Counted from the stretch's first letter, positions 25,893 through 34,495 are shown. The stretch is 64,000 nt of DNA from Spirulina sp. CS-785/01 (GCF_028330525.1 NZ_JAQMSD010000316.1:1-64000), one strand, 5' to 3'. Program-made: numbers and translations. The notes: generated by a model not told the origin, from the sequence alone.

Positions 25893-27305
25893 ATGAGGGA
25901 AACTCAAAAACAGCGTTTAATTGACCATTACCGTCAAGTCCTAAAAATAAATCCTAACTCTTATTCTCTTTACGACAAAATTGCCCATTTGTATGATGAA
26001 ATGGGGGAATTTGAACTCGCTTTACAAGTGTGCAAAATGGCTTTACGACAAAATTTAGAGTGGGAGTTATCTATATTGCAGAGCTTGTTAGAAAAAATGG
26101 GACTAATCTATCAAGGATCGCAGATGCTTCAATATACTCTTGGAGTTGAGACAGTAAAAAAAAATTTTGCTTCTGAGTCCGATCAACTAAACTCAATGAC
26201 TCCGACAAAATACAAGGACACAGAAATATTAGAGCTATTTCGCCAAGGAAAGACTGTAAAAGCAATTCATATTTGTTTCGCTCTGATTGAAAATAATCCT
26301 GCTTTAACGTGGCCGCATTCACTGTTAAACTCAAGTCTGAGATTAGATCAAATTGAAATTCCTGATTTAGATAATTTTATTTGTTTCTACGAGCAGATAT
26401 TGCAGCATCCTTCTGTTTCTCCCGATGCTTATGCAGTAATGGGCAATGTTTTCACCAAACAGGGCAAAATCACTGAAGCGATCGCTGCTTTTAAAACTGG
26501 TATGAGTCAGAAGGTTTATTTTAATAAGTACGATCCTCATTATTATCGCGATCGTCCCAAAGTTCCCCGAGTAGATTTTCTCATTATTGGGATAGGAAAA
26601 GGGGGGACGAGTGCAGTCTATCGATACTTATCCGAACATCCTAAAATCCTGTGTCCTTTTCAAAAAGAATTACATTTTTTTAATAGCAACTTTGAACTCG
26701 GTTTAGAGTGGTATTTAGCACAATTCCCTCCTCTTCCAATTGGTGGTTCTTTCCAAACTGGAGAAGCAACCCCTTGGTATTTAGTGAGTCATGGTGTAGC
26801 GGATAAAGTTCATCAAACTTTCCCGAAGATTAAGTTAATTGTCCTACTCCGACATCCCATTGACCGAGCAATTTCTCAGTATTATATGTTGAGTAGAATG
26901 GGGCTGGAAAATCGTTCCCTTGAAGTTGCTATTACTTCAGAAATAAATTACCTATCTCAATTAACTGACTCAGATAATCTTTTAACTCAATATTGGCAGA
27001 CAGAACGAGGATATTTATGGTTTAGCTTATACATTTACTTTATTCAGGAATGGATGGCATTATTTTCATCAGAGCAGTTTTTAATCTTGCGGAGTGAAGA
27101 TTTGTATCATAATACAGCGCAAACTCTAAGACAAGTTTATGACTTTTTAGAAATTCCCGATTATCCTCTTAATTCTTATCCTAAATATAATGCTAGTTCT
27201 TATCCCCAAATTAGCGATGAACTCTATCAAAAACTTGCCGATTTCTTCCGACCGCATAACCGACAATTAGAAGACTACTTAGGCAGAAAATTCTTTTGGG
27301 AGTAA
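25893..27305 (+). CDS. TPR-sulfotransferase fusion (copy 3)
   Basis: A 470-residue protein. TPR-like units lie at about 5-60 (YSLYDKIAHLYDEMGEFELA) and 180-215 (AYAVMGNVFTKQGKITEAI). The sulfotransferase domain follows: LIIGIGKGGTSAVYRY (PAPS loop; KGGTS instead of KCGTTS in copies 1 and 2), LLRHPIDRAISQYYML, and the shared C-terminus DYLGRKFFW. Its ATG is 1 nt after the stop of the large glycosyltransferase, so the two are one transcript and probably act on the same glycan. Confidence 0.9.
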   Translation: MRETQKQRLIDHYRQVLKINPNSYSLYDKIAHLYDEMGEFELALQVCKMALRQNLEWELSILQSLLEKMGLIYQGSQMLQYTLGVETVKKNFASESDQLNSMTPTKYKDTEILELFRQGKTVKAIHICFALIENNPALTWPHSLLNSSLRLDQIEIPDLDNFICFYEQILQHPSVSPDAYAVMGNVFTKQGKITEAIAAFKTGMSQKVYFNKYDPHYYRDRPKVPRVDFLIIGIGKGGTSAVYRYLSEHPKILCPFQKELHFFNSNFELGLEWYLAQFPPLPIGGSFQTGEATPWYLVSHGVADKVHQTFPKIKLIVLLRHPIDRAISQYYMLSRMGLENRSLEVAITSEINYLSQLTDSDNLLTQYWQTERGYLWFSLYIYFIQEWMALFSSEQFLILRSEDLYHNTAQTLRQVYDFLEIPDYPLNSYPKYNASSYPQISDELYQKLADFFRPHNRQLEDYLGRKFFWE

Positions 27306-27328
27306 GGTTATCAATCGCAGCCCTACTA

Positions 27329-27366
27329 AAGAATCCCAGCAAAGGGTTGCGAGTTTGTTCAATTCT
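27329..27366 (+). repeat. Duplicated piece of the downstream antitoxin gene
   Basis: GAATCCCAGCAAAGGGTTGC then GAGTTTGTTCAATTC repeats the sequence at about 27515-27550 inside the antitoxin gene with two differences (a 1-nt deletion and a substitution). A small partial duplication with no coding role. Confidence 0.7.
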
Positions 27367-27466
27367 TGTCTCTGTGTCTTTGTGGTGAAACCCAGCAAAT
27401 GTGTTATTAACGACGCAATTTGGTAAAATTAGATAGATTGATTAATGATTGCAGGACACCTTAACC

Positions 27467-27700
27467 ATGATTGAAATTGAAACCCTCAAAACTGAAATTC
27501 TAAAACTATCTCCAGAATCCCAGCAAAGGGTTGCCGAGTTTGTCCAATTCCTCAAAGCCAAAGCTGAAAAAAATCAAGCCCAACCCGTCCCATTCAACCT
27601 AGAAAATCAAAACTTTGTCGGAATGTGGAGTGATCGACCCGAAACTCAAGATAGCGGACAATGGGTGCGAAACCTTCGTCAAAATCAATGGACTCGCTAA
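27467..27700 (+). CDS. DUF2281-like VapB antitoxin
   Basis: A 77-residue protein starting IEIETLKTEILKLSPESQQR and VAEFVQFLKAK, as in DUF2281-type antitoxins, with a C-terminal toxin-binding tail (FVGMWSDRPETQDSGQWVRN). I use ATG 27467. An in-frame upstream start at 27449 is less likely. The PIN toxin starts 2 nt after its stop. Expected role: neutralise the toxin and repress the pair (family knowledge). Confidence 0.82.
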   Translation: MIEIETLKTEILKLSPESQQRVAEFVQFLKAKAEKNQAQPVPFNLENQNFVGMWSDRPETQDSGQWVRNLRQNQWTR

Positions 27701-27701
27701 T

Positions 27702-28088
27702 ATGCAGAAATTACTCATCGATACCGATATTTTAATCGACATTGCCAACAACGACAACACTGCAAAAAAACGCCTTACCCAAGAATCTCAACAATATCAA
27801 CTCAACATTTCCAGTATTACAGAAATGGAATTAATTGTCGGTTGTCGTAACAAAATAGAATTGCAACACCTCAATCAATTTCTCAGTCAATTGCATCGAT
27901 TACACCTAAACGAAATAATCTCTAAAACCGCCATCCAACTCATACAAACCTACAATCTTAGCCATAACCTACTCATTCCTGATGCCCTCATTGCTGCAAC
28001 AGCCATTTCAGAAAATATTGCCCTACTCAGCAAAAACCAGAAAGACTACCGTTTTATTTCTAATCTCAACTTGTTGAATTATCCATAA
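27702..28088 (+). CDS. PIN-domain toxin (VapC)
   Basis: A 128-residue VapC-type ribonuclease: LLIDTDILIDIANND at the start, ISSITEMELIVGC in the middle, and LIPDALIAATAIS with the third conserved acidic residue, then LLSKNQKDYRFI. The length and residues are normal, so it should be active. It is paired with the antitoxin just upstream; the pair lies between two glycan genes. Confidence 0.9.
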   Translation: MQKLLIDTDILIDIANNDNTAKKRLTQESQQYQLNISSITEMELIVGCRNKIELQHLNQFLSQLHRLHLNEIISKTAIQLIQTYNLSHNLLIPDALIAATAISENIALLSKNQKDYRFISNLNLLNYP

Positions 28089-28116
28089 ACTAAATCTCAC
28101 TACCGAAATTGTTAAT

Positions 28117-30408
28117 TTAACTCAATAAATCAAGGGCATAATACTTTTTAGCAGTTTTTTGCACCTCTACTAACTCCCGCCATTCATTAGACTTTAATTG
28201 TGATGTGGCTTTCTTAAATTCTAAACTCGCACGCTCAAATTTTCGAGAGTGAATAAAATACATCACTTTAGCCGCCATAACGTTGGCTTGCATTGACTTT
28301 GGTGTAATCTCCAATGAATAATTGAAAGCTGCTTCTACTTCATCTATTGAAAAATCTGCGAGAGACCAATTCGTTGTTAAGAGGCGATCGGGAATTTGTT
28401 TGACATAACGAAAACCTCTTGATGAGTACATAAAAGGATGATCGATAGGAACTAAATACTCTCGCAGACGATACATAATTAAATGAATCCAAGAAGTATG
28501 AAAATGAGCAAAATCTTGATAGACGACTAGAGAAAGATTGGGGATTAATACTGGAAAGAAATTCTGCTTAATGCTATTAGCTAATTCAAAAGACTTCATG
28601 GCATCAATGAATAAAAATTCAATCGGTGCTTGATTCCAACCGAGTTGGGTTAGATCGCCAGGATAAACCTGAATAAGATTTTGCCAAGATGTAATGCGGT
28701 TTAAATATTCATCTAAGAAACTATCCCCATCTTTATATTTTTCTTCTAAAGAAGTACCAATTACACTTTGTTCCATATTGGCTAATGAAAACCAAATGAA
28801 TAGGTCGTAAGCATGAATACGCTGGCTTTTTTGAGTCACTCTAGAATTCGCTTCTAATCCTTGAGCCAAAGAAATACTTGATGAACCCAACCAACACCCC
28901 AATTCAACGATTTCTCCTTGACCGGAATAAGTGTTTCGTGCATAATCTTCTAGAAAACACTGTTCTTCCATTGAGGTCATCCCTAATAGCCACTGTCTCG
29001 GTTGGCTTTCTTTTTGAGGAGAAACGGATGATAGTTTTATCGGTTGGCTTTCTTTTTGAAGATAAACTGATGATAATTCAAGTTGTCCCAATATTTGTGT
29101 CATGTATTTCCGTCTTTTATCTAGTAAGCATTGATTAATATCTTGAAAAAACTTTGGTAGTGGTGTTTCTAATGCCTCTGGATAGGCTGAAATTGCTTGT
29201 AATAAGGCTTGTAACAGAGATTTAGAGTCTTTCGGTCTAAACCAATAAATACCTGCGGTTCGTTCAATTAAACTCAAGGTTTCACGAAATCCTCCCGTAT
29301 CGGAAACCACTAAACTGATTGGCAATTGTCCCATTTCTAAAGCGGTATTGGGAAAGTTTTCTTGATGACTGGTGAGACATATAATAGGATGAGATAAACA
29401 ACGAATAAAGTTGATAGCTTCTTGACGAAATAAGTCGGTTACAATACTATAGTTATAGTTTTTTTCTAACCTTTTTTTGATATACTGTTTACTGTCTAAA
29501 TTTTGGAAATCTTGGATTTGAAAAGGGACATTTTTACCTAAAAATATAATATAAATTCGCTCAATAATACTAGAATCAAGACTTTCAATAGCTTCTAAAA
29601 ATGTTAAGAGTCCTTTTCTTTCTTCTAAGCGTCCAAAAAAGACGAGGGGAATTTTATTATTTTGGATAAGCTCTTGCAAGTCTGTTCTTTCTACTGGGTT
29701 CGGCGGTGACGAGTGAAGGACAGAAAAGCAAAGGGGAAGATGTAAAGCATGATCCGTTTTCCAGCCATACTGTTCGACTTTTTCTTTGAGGAAATAGGAT
29801 AAAAAGAAGGCTAAATCGGCATTTTTAAAACAATATTGTTCATAATGACTGGTGGATAAAAACCAATGGGGGACAGCGGAAACATACTGGCCATGGGCTT
29901 CAATCATCCATTCTTGACCACTGTGTAAGGTGACAGCAATGATACAATTTTTGTTTAAAAGTCCAGTTTGTTTTGCTTGCAGGGTACGATAACCTAACCC
30001 CAACATTTCAGGAAACTCAATGTACAGATAGGCATTTGGGAAAGTTGCAGCAATGGACTGAATAAAAAATAATGCCCAGTAATTTTGGCGATCAACCCAT
30101 TGTTCAGGTTTTAACTGGGAGAGGAGTTGCTGTTGCTGAGGGGATAAGTTCAACACCTCTGGACATTCGGTAAGAGAAAAAACTTGGTTGAGTCCAGTTT
30201 GACTGGATTTTCCTTGAAATCGCTCTGAGGTCTGGGCTAACAGTAAGATAATATAAAATCCGGCAGCCGTGAACTGTTCACTGAGGGTGCGATAATACGT
30301 CCCAATTCCCCCATTGTGGGTAATGCCTTCATACTCTGAGGTGACGAAGACGGCCACTTGCTGGGGGGGGTGGGATAGGTTGGGAGAAAAGGAGGGTTGG
30401 AAAGTCAT
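28117..30408 (-). CDS. GT4 glycosyltransferase fused to a methyltransferase-like domain
   Basis: A 763-residue protein. Residues about 15-460 resemble the GT4 part of the enzyme at 21.7 kb (AVFVTSEYEGITHNGGIGTY; VFFGRLEERKGLLTFLEAI; ENFPNTALEMGQLPISLVV). Residues about 485-690 look like a class I SAM-dependent methyltransferase of the TylF/macrocin type (IVELGCWLGSSSISLA for SAM binding; FLFIDAMKSFE; VVYQDFAHFH). The tail is TPR-like. It probably adds a sugar and O-methylates it or a neighbour (inference). It is the last gene before the plasmid-like region. Confidence 0.85.
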   Translation of the reverse strand: MTFQPSFSPNLSHPPQQVAVFVTSEYEGITHNGGIGTYYRTLSEQFTAAGFYIILLLAQTSERFQGKSSQTGLNQVFSLTECPEVLNLSPQQQQLLSQLKPEQWVDRQNYWALFFIQSIAATFPNAYLYIEFPEMLGLGYRTLQAKQTGLLNKNCIIAVTLHSGQEWMIEAHGQYVSAVPHWFLSTSHYEQYCFKNADLAFFLSYFLKEKVEQYGWKTDHALHLPLCFSVLHSSPPNPVERTDLQELIQNNKIPLVFFGRLEERKGLLTFLEAIESLDSSIIERIYIIFLGKNVPFQIQDFQNLDSKQYIKKRLEKNYNYSIVTDLFRQEAINFIRCLSHPIICLTSHQENFPNTALEMGQLPISLVVSDTGGFRETLSLIERTAGIYWFRPKDSKSLLQALLQAISAYPEALETPLPKFFQDINQCLLDKRRKYMTQILGQLELSSVYLQKESQPIKLSSVSPQKESQPRQWLLGMTSMEEQCFLEDYARNTYSGQGEIVELGCWLGSSSISLAQGLEANSRVTQKSQRIHAYDLFIWFSLANMEQSVIGTSLEEKYKDGDSFLDEYLNRITSWQNLIQVYPGDLTQLGWNQAPIEFLFIDAMKSFELANSIKQNFFPVLIPNLSLVVYQDFAHFHTSWIHLIMYRLREYLVPIDHPFMYSSRGFRYVKQIPDRLLTTNWSLADFSIDEVEAAFNYSLEITPKSMQANVMAAKVMYFIHSRKFERASLEFKKATSQLKSNEWRELVEVQKTAKKYYALDLLS

Positions 30409-30760
30409 GCGGGTTTGGGATTTATGAGAGAGGATGCTTACTGGGAATGACTGAAACAGGATTAGAGTCTCTCTCTGTCATGCTTACTGCCTAGTTTACG
30501 CTTTAACGTTACTCAATCCCCTTCTATACTGACCAATTCAAAATCTATGGCTATGATGCAACGAACGCGCAGATTGCTGCAATAGAGAATATTATTGCCT
30601 AATCCATCATATTCCTCTCTTCATGGCAAAACTTCTCTGATGGCACTTTCCCCTCTCTGATTCTATTTTGATATCAAAATGATATCAAAGTAAAACTATT
30701 TTTATATTAAAACAGTATGATTTTGGTATTATAGTGATAATACTTTGATACAAAAATAGT
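30409..30760. promoter_or_regulatory. parA upstream region with TGATATCA sites
   Basis: A 352-bp AT-rich divergent intergenic region. Perfect TGATATCA palindromes lie at 30669-30676 and 30680-30687, and related runs (AAACAGTATGATTTTGGTAT, AAAAATAGTATGATTTT) repeat just before the parA ATG. Two more TGATATCA sites lie after parA. This is the expected place for a partition operator or centromere bound by the ribbon-helix-helix protein. No coding sequence is seen. Confidence 0.6.
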
Positions 30761-31414
30761 ATGATTTTAACATTGGGTGGGATCAAAGGAGGGGCTGGCA
30801 AAAGTACCCTAGCCACTAATCTCGTAATTATGCGATCGCAAGCGGGCAAAGATGTTTTGTTGGTAGATGCAGATGTTCAAGGGTCTTCTTCAGATTTTTC
30901 TCTCCTTCGCAATGAAAACCCAGAGTTAACCAGCTACACTGCCATTAAACTGCATGGAGCATCAGTACGCTCAGAAATCCTCAAACTTCAATCCAAACAT
31001 GATGATATTTTGATTGATGTAGGTGGCCGGGATACCGCAGGACAACGCGCCGCCCTTTCTATTTCTGATCTAGTCATCATTCCCTTTTTGCCCAGTTCCT
31101 TTGATGTCTGGACCTTAGATTCCGTATCAGAACTCCTCGATGAAGCTCGTGCTTTTAATGAAAAACTCCGCGCCATCTGCATTTTGAATCGTGCTGATCC
31201 CAAACACACGAGCCGAGACAATACCGAAGCCATTGCCGTCGCCCAAGATTACCCTCAATTAGAGTATATACCTACTGCGATTGTTAATCGCAAAGCCTTT
31301 CGTCGAGCTACCGATCAAGGTCTCAGTGTTGTGGAATTAACAGGCCGCGATCGCAATCTCAAAGCCAACCGCGAAATTCAAGCTCTCTATGATATCATAT
31401 TTAGCTCAAACTAA
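30761..31414 (+). CDS. parA: ParA-type partition ATPase
   Basis: A 217-residue short ParA (type Ib, no N-terminal HTH). It begins with the deviant Walker A GGIKGGAGKSTLATN, has the DADVQGSSSDF Walker A' region, and DDILIDVGGRD for Walker B. ParA proteins drive plasmid segregation with a centromere-binding partner. Here the partner is the ribbon-helix-helix protein 91 nt downstream. TGATATCA palindromes lie on both sides. No SD is obvious before the ATG, so the transcript may be leaderless. This marks the left end of the plasmid-like region. Confidence 0.93.
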   Translation: MILTLGGIKGGAGKSTLATNLVIMRSQAGKDVLLVDADVQGSSSDFSLLRNENPELTSYTAIKLHGASVRSEILKLQSKHDDILIDVGGRDTAGQRAALSISDLVIIPFLPSSFDVWTLDSVSELLDEARAFNEKLRAICILNRADPKHTSRDNTEAIAVAQDYPQLEYIPTAIVNRKAFRRATDQGLSVVELTGRDRNLKANREIQALYDIIFSSN

Positions 31415-31470
31415 TATTATTTTAATACTATTCTAGTTTCACAATAATATTAAAATGATATCATTCTAAT
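31388..31470. promoter_or_regulatory. TGATATCA palindromes and inverted AT repeats after parA
   Basis: TGATATCA at 31390-31397 (over the parA 3' end) and 31456-31463, with inverted arms of the type TATTATTTTAATA / TAATATTAAAAT between. Likely operator or parS-like sites of the partition system, between parA and its partner gene. Confidence 0.55.
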
Positions 31471-31505
31471 ACTAAATTGATTGACTGGTCAGACTACTAA
31501 GACAG

Positions 31506-31751
31506 ATGCCTCAAAAACGCCCAAAACAAAAAGACGTTAATGATTTCATTAAGAAAGGGAGTACAGAACCCACAGAAACAGAAAACCGTTCAACTGAAAA
31601 TTCAACGACCAATGTTTCTCTACGAATCCCGACCGATCTCCTTCAGTCTATTGATGCTCTTGTTGCTGCCCGCCGTCCTTCTCCTAGTCGTCACCAGTGG
31701 CTTCTTGAAGCACTCTGGGAAAAAGTCGAACGGGAGAAAGACTCTGAGTAA
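31506..31751 (+). CDS. Ribbon-helix-helix partition partner
   Basis: An 81-residue protein with a flexible N-terminal tail (about 1-34, rich in T, E, N and S) and a ribbon-helix-helix domain: TNVSLRIPTDLLQSIDALVA then RHQWLLEALWEKVER. This architecture matches small ParB-like proteins (ParG/omega type), in which the tail activates the ParA ATPase and the RHH binds the centromere. Its position right after parA supports this. It probably also represses the operon. Confidence 0.8.
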   Translation: MPQKRPKQKDVNDFIKKGSTEPTETENRSTENSTTNVSLRIPTDLLQSIDALVAARRPSPSRHQWLLEALWEKVEREKDSE

Positions 31752-32065
31752 GGAAATCTATACACTAGCTCAAAGAAACACTATTCCATTTCTTCACCCG
31801 GTTGCTCCTTGACCGGGAAGTGAGTTGAAGTGAGTTTCTGGCCATATGCCCTTCACTCAAGCCCGACGATTGGCCATCGTTATCGGCAGTTAAAAAGTGA
31901 TTCCCTAGGGGACGCTGCGCGATCGCCTCCGACTGTGCTTGCGTGATCGCAATCGCGCTCAATCAAGTTCGTGATACTCGCCGCTACACTCGCCTAGCAG
32001 ACCGCATCCATTAATATTTCCCTTACGAAAAAATAGAAAAGGACTGGGACGGTGGCAGACCCTCC
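31752..32065. other. Non-coding gap with HIP-type repeats and one GTAAGGGAAATATT site
   Basis: I see no gene here. The region holds HIP-type repeats (GCGATCGCCTCCGACTGTGC at 31919-31938) and, at 32013-32026 on the minus strand, the 14-bp site GTAAGGGAAATATT, which recurs at 48857, 49011 and in the recombinase stop codon at 62344. Confidence 0.6.
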
Positions 32066-32287
32066 CTATGAAAAATAGGTCAACAAATCGCTACCTCGTT
32101 CGCCCATCGCTTCCACTCGGTCTTGCAAAACTTTTAAAGCTAACCGAGACGGTTTGGCCAGACCGCGCTCCCAACGGCTAACGGTCTGAAAAGAAACGCC
32201 TAACTGTTGAGCCAAGCTCTCTTGAGACAACTGTAAGCGTTCCCGTAATTCTTTAATCAAACTGGAATAAGACTGGATTGACTGCAT
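32066..32287 (-). CDS. Small XRE-type HTH regulator
   Basis: A 73-residue Cro/CI-type helix-turn-helix protein: LIKELRERLQLSQESLAQQL then GVSFQTVSRWERGLAKPSRL is a full HTH_3 domain with no other domain. It probably binds as a dimer; a 13-bp inverted repeat lies 23 bp upstream. It lacks the RGCTATCGCY leader that most nearby genes carry. Target genes are unknown. Confidence 0.88.
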   Translation of the reverse strand: MQSIQSYSSLIKELRERLQLSQESLAQQLGVSFQTVSRWERGLAKPSRLALKVLQDRVEAMGERGSDLLTYFS

Positions 32288-32309
32288 AGGCTACATTTAT
32301 CTTCACAAT

Positions 32310-32350
32310 ACAGGAGAGAATAACAACTATTATCTTCTATTCTCTCCTGT
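32310..32350. promoter_or_regulatory. 13-bp perfect inverted repeat, possible XRE operator
   Basis: ACAGGAGAGAATA (32310-32322) and TATTCTCTCCTGT (32338-32350) are exact inverses around a 15-nt spacer. They lie between the NADAR-macro gene end and the XRE start. There is no T-run on either strand, which favours an operator over a terminator. Confidence 0.6.
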
Positions 32351-32361
32351 CTGGATAGACT

Positions 32362-33258
32362 TTAGCACTTACAAATCAAAGCCGAAGGACAGTGCTTCAG
32401 GATTAAACCACAGACGATACGCCACTCGCCTCCTCCGAAACCACATCCCATCCGATAAGGAATGAAGGGCTTGAGGTTCAACTGTTTCCCTTGATGTTCG
32501 AGTTCCACTAAACCCGTTTGTACAGCATCATAATCGGTATGAGACCCGAAAGCCTGAGTTCGGAATAGACTGTATTTCTCTTGACCCGCTAAATTAGCCA
32601 CATAAAAGTCTTGATGGATTTTCACCAATTGTACTGTACCCAACGTCATTTTATCCTTGTGATACCAGTCTAGATAGGCTTCATACACTGCGGGATATTT
32701 CTCACGAATGCGTTGGCCGAGTTTCGATTGCATCTTTCCTTCACAGTCCACCTGATGAACGATAATTCCCTTTTGCACGGTCAAAATATCTTGCTGAATA
32801 AAGTGAGAACATAAATTCAGAAAATCACTACACAAGGGTTTTAAACTTTCAATTCCTTCTTGAACAGCTTGTCGAATCACATCAGCTTGACTAAAAGGGA
32901 ACTGTCCTTTAAAAATATCTTCAAATTCGTCAAACTGACTCGCATATTCAATCAACTGAGGATGTAACCGCAGATATTTATACCATAAAGCAATATAAAA
33001 TTGAACGGCTAAATCTTGCACCTCGTAAGTGTCGGGAGGTAAATATAAACCATTCGGTAATTGAAATCCTAATCGCTCAAACCCGGCTTTTTGATAATCT
33101 TTGGCTTCTTTCCAACTTTTAGGAATTGGAGCAAATTTAAAACGTTTTGCACATTGATAATGAGTCTCAATGCTTCTCTTAACTCCTGCAAAACTGACTT
33201 GACAAAAGAAGGGAGAAAAGCGTAAATCTCCTTTACTATGACATTGTAAAACTTTCAT
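32362..33258 (-). CDS. NADAR-macro domain fusion protein
   Basis: A 298-residue two-domain protein. Residues about 1-150 are NADAR-like: VLQCHSKGDLRFSPFFCQV, SIETHYQCAKRF, ALWYKYLRLHPQLIEYASQF, DEFEDIFKG and QADVIRQAVQEG. Residues about 160-298 are macro-like: IIVHQVDCEGKMQSKLGQRI, REKYPAVYEAYL, and a C-terminal MGCGFGGGEWRIVCGLIL. NADAR proteins remove ADP-ribose from guanine in DNA or process NAD-derived nucleotides, and macro domains hydrolyse ADP-ribose adducts (family knowledge), so both halves act on ADP-ribose. No ADP-ribosyltransferase toxin is seen nearby. It has the shared leader. Confidence 0.85.
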   Translation of the reverse strand: MKVLQCHSKGDLRFSPFFCQVSFAGVKRSIETHYQCAKRFKFAPIPKSWKEAKDYQKAGFERLGFQLPNGLYLPPDTYEVQDLAVQFYIALWYKYLRLHPQLIEYASQFDEFEDIFKGQFPFSQADVIRQAVQEGIESLKPLCSDFLNLCSHFIQQDILTVQKGIIVHQVDCEGKMQSKLGQRIREKYPAVYEAYLDWYHKDKMTLGTVQLVKIHQDFYVANLAGQEKYSLFRTQAFGSHTDYDAVQTGLVELEHQGKQLNLKPFIPYRMGCGFGGGEWRIVCGLILKHCPSALICKC

Positions 33259-33298
33259 GACTTCTTTTCCAAAACACTATACTCAAATGCGATAGCTC
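33259..33298 (-). promoter_or_regulatory. Shared leader before the NADAR-macro gene
   Basis: Minus strand: GAGCTATCGCA (motif 33289-33298), then TTTGAGTATAGTGTTTTGGA (second block) and AAAGAAGTC before ATG 33258. Motif to ATG: 30 nt. Confidence 0.8.
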
Positions 33299-33423
33299 AA
33301 CTGTTCTCTTGATATAACTATCTCAAACACATCCCACCCAACGAGTGAGTAAAAATCATATCCAATTCTTACTCACTCGTTGGCTAGAGTAAAACAATAC
33401 AGTGATACAGTTTTTTGCAAAAA

Positions 33424-33623
33424 CTAGGTATCAATCTCACAAATTCGCGCAGTTGGACAATGTTTCAAAATCAAACGGCTTACGGTTTCCCAATCTCCTC
33501 CAGCTTCATCACAGCCTAAACGATTGGGTAAATAAATGGGAAGTTGTTGAGATTGAGCAAATTGGTTTAACTTTCTTAATGCGAGTTTTAATGCTCGATA
33601 CTCTGTACTTTGTTGATTTATTT
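33424..33623 (-). pseudogene. Macro-domain C-terminal remnant
   Basis: Minus-strand frame without a start: YRALKLALRKLNQFAQSQQL, PIYLPNRLGCDEAGGDWETV, then SRLILKHCPTARICEIDT and a TAG stop (33424-33426). It matches the end of macro domains and is similar to the last 35 residues of the adjacent NADAR-macro protein (ILKHCPSALICKC). It is cut by a stop upstream (about 33624). Probably the residue of a second macro gene. Confidence 0.8.
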
Positions 33624-33659
33624 ACAATTTTTTACTGGGAAATGAAGTTCCTCTACCTA

Positions 33660-34025
33660 TTATGAGGTAAAATCTTGTTGCATCATCCAGTGAACACAAC
33701 GAATTAAAACTTCTCCATGACACGCCTTGGGAGAACACCAACAGGTGAAAATGAGAGATTGACCTTGTGAAAGGCGTTCACAAATATTTAATAATTCTTC
33801 GATAACTGGATTTAATTCCCTTGTCTTCTGCCAATGTTGAATATTGTGCCATAACCAAAGTCGATATTTAGCAATAATTTCAGTCCGGTTGCCATCTCTC
33901 CCAATAACATAAGGATTGGCTAAAGGACTGGGAGCAAGTTGATATCGACGATTTTCTCGACCAATATAGATTTTATTTTTTCCCACAAATCCGGTAACTT
34001 TTCCATTCATTAATTGTAAATTCAT
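33660..34025 (-). CDS. DUF4326-family protein
   Basis: A 121-residue protein of the DUF4326 family: NKIYIGRENRRYQLAPSPLA then NPYVIGRDGNRTEIIAKYRL, and a C-terminal FTCWCSPKACHGEVL with the typical C-W-C-x-P-x-x-C-H metal-binding-like cluster. The family is widespread in phages and plasmids and often sits near NADAR, macro and SLOG genes; its reaction is unknown. The gene has the shared leader with a C-G version of the stem (CGCTATCGCG). Confidence 0.85.
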   Translation of the reverse strand: MNLQLMNGKVTGFVGKNKIYIGRENRRYQLAPSPLANPYVIGRDGNRTEIIAKYRLWLWHNIQHWQKTRELNPVIEELLNICERLSQGQSLIFTCWCSPKACHGEVLIRCVHWMMQQDFTS

Positions 34026-34065
34026 TGATGTTGATTCAACTCATTTTTATCTCTCCGCGATAGCG
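34026..34065 (-). promoter_or_regulatory. Shared leader before the DUF4326 gene
   Basis: Minus strand CGCTATCGCG (34056-34065), then GAGAGATAAAAATGAG, 30 nt before ATG. The outer base pair of the GC-TATC-GC core is C-G here, a compensatory change relative to GGC/GCC. Confidence 0.7.
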
Positions 34066-34077
34066 ACAGTTTGAAAC

Positions 34078-34107
34078 AAAAAAGCCCTAACTATTGGAAG
34101 TTAGGGC
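34078..34107 (-). terminator. Intrinsic terminator of the SLOG gene
   Basis: Minus strand GCCCTAACT, loop TCCAAT, AGTTAGGGC, then six T. A perfect 9-bp stem ending 8 nt after the stop codon. Confidence 0.9.
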
Positions 34108-34114
34108 AATCAAT

Positions 34115-34495
34115 TTATGCTAAAATTACTCTAGTTTTAGGAACGCGCTCAATATTCACTTTTGTTCCTTTTGAACGACCATCCCAAATCGCTAGAGCAT
34201 AATCCGCCATCTGACACATTTGTTTATCCCGTTCTTGATAATTACCCAGAATGCCAATGGCCGGATAATCCATCGTATGTCTCGGTTTTCCATGACCTAA
34301 GAATAACGCATAATACACAGTGACATTAGGGTATTTATGAAAACTCAAATAGCGTTGAACCAGACAATCAACTCCAGAAGCATCGCCTACAATGACATGA
34401 AATTTCTTTTGCATTATTCGATTCATGGCTTGTAGTGCCGGGAGGGGAAGTTTTTGAATCGTTCGACTGCCAGAAATCATAACAACTAAAGTCAT
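34115..34495 (-). CDS. SLOG-family Rossmann-like nucleotide-binding protein
   Basis: A 126-residue protein starting MTLVVMISGSRTI, with VIVGDASGVDCLVQRYL and ADYALAIWDGRSKGT: the GSR and G-[DA]-x-G-V-D patterns of the SLOG (YspA/DUF2493-like) superfamily, whose members bind or process nucleotides. I use ATG 34495, not the in-frame ATG at 34567, because the shared leader ends just before 34495. Neighbours are NADAR-macro and DUF4326, so a nucleotide-based conflict or signalling module is likely (inference). Confidence 0.8.
   Translation of the reverse strand: MTLVVMISGSRTIQKLPLPALQAMNRIMQKKFHVIVGDASGVDCLVQRYLSFHKYPNVTVYYALFLGHGKPRHTMDYPAIGILGNYQERDKQMCQMADYALAIWDGRSKGTKVNIERVPKTRVILA

Noticed and set aside
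32310-32350. The 13-bp inverted repeat as an intrinsic terminator
   Set aside because: There is no T-run on either strand after the stem; an operator is more likely.
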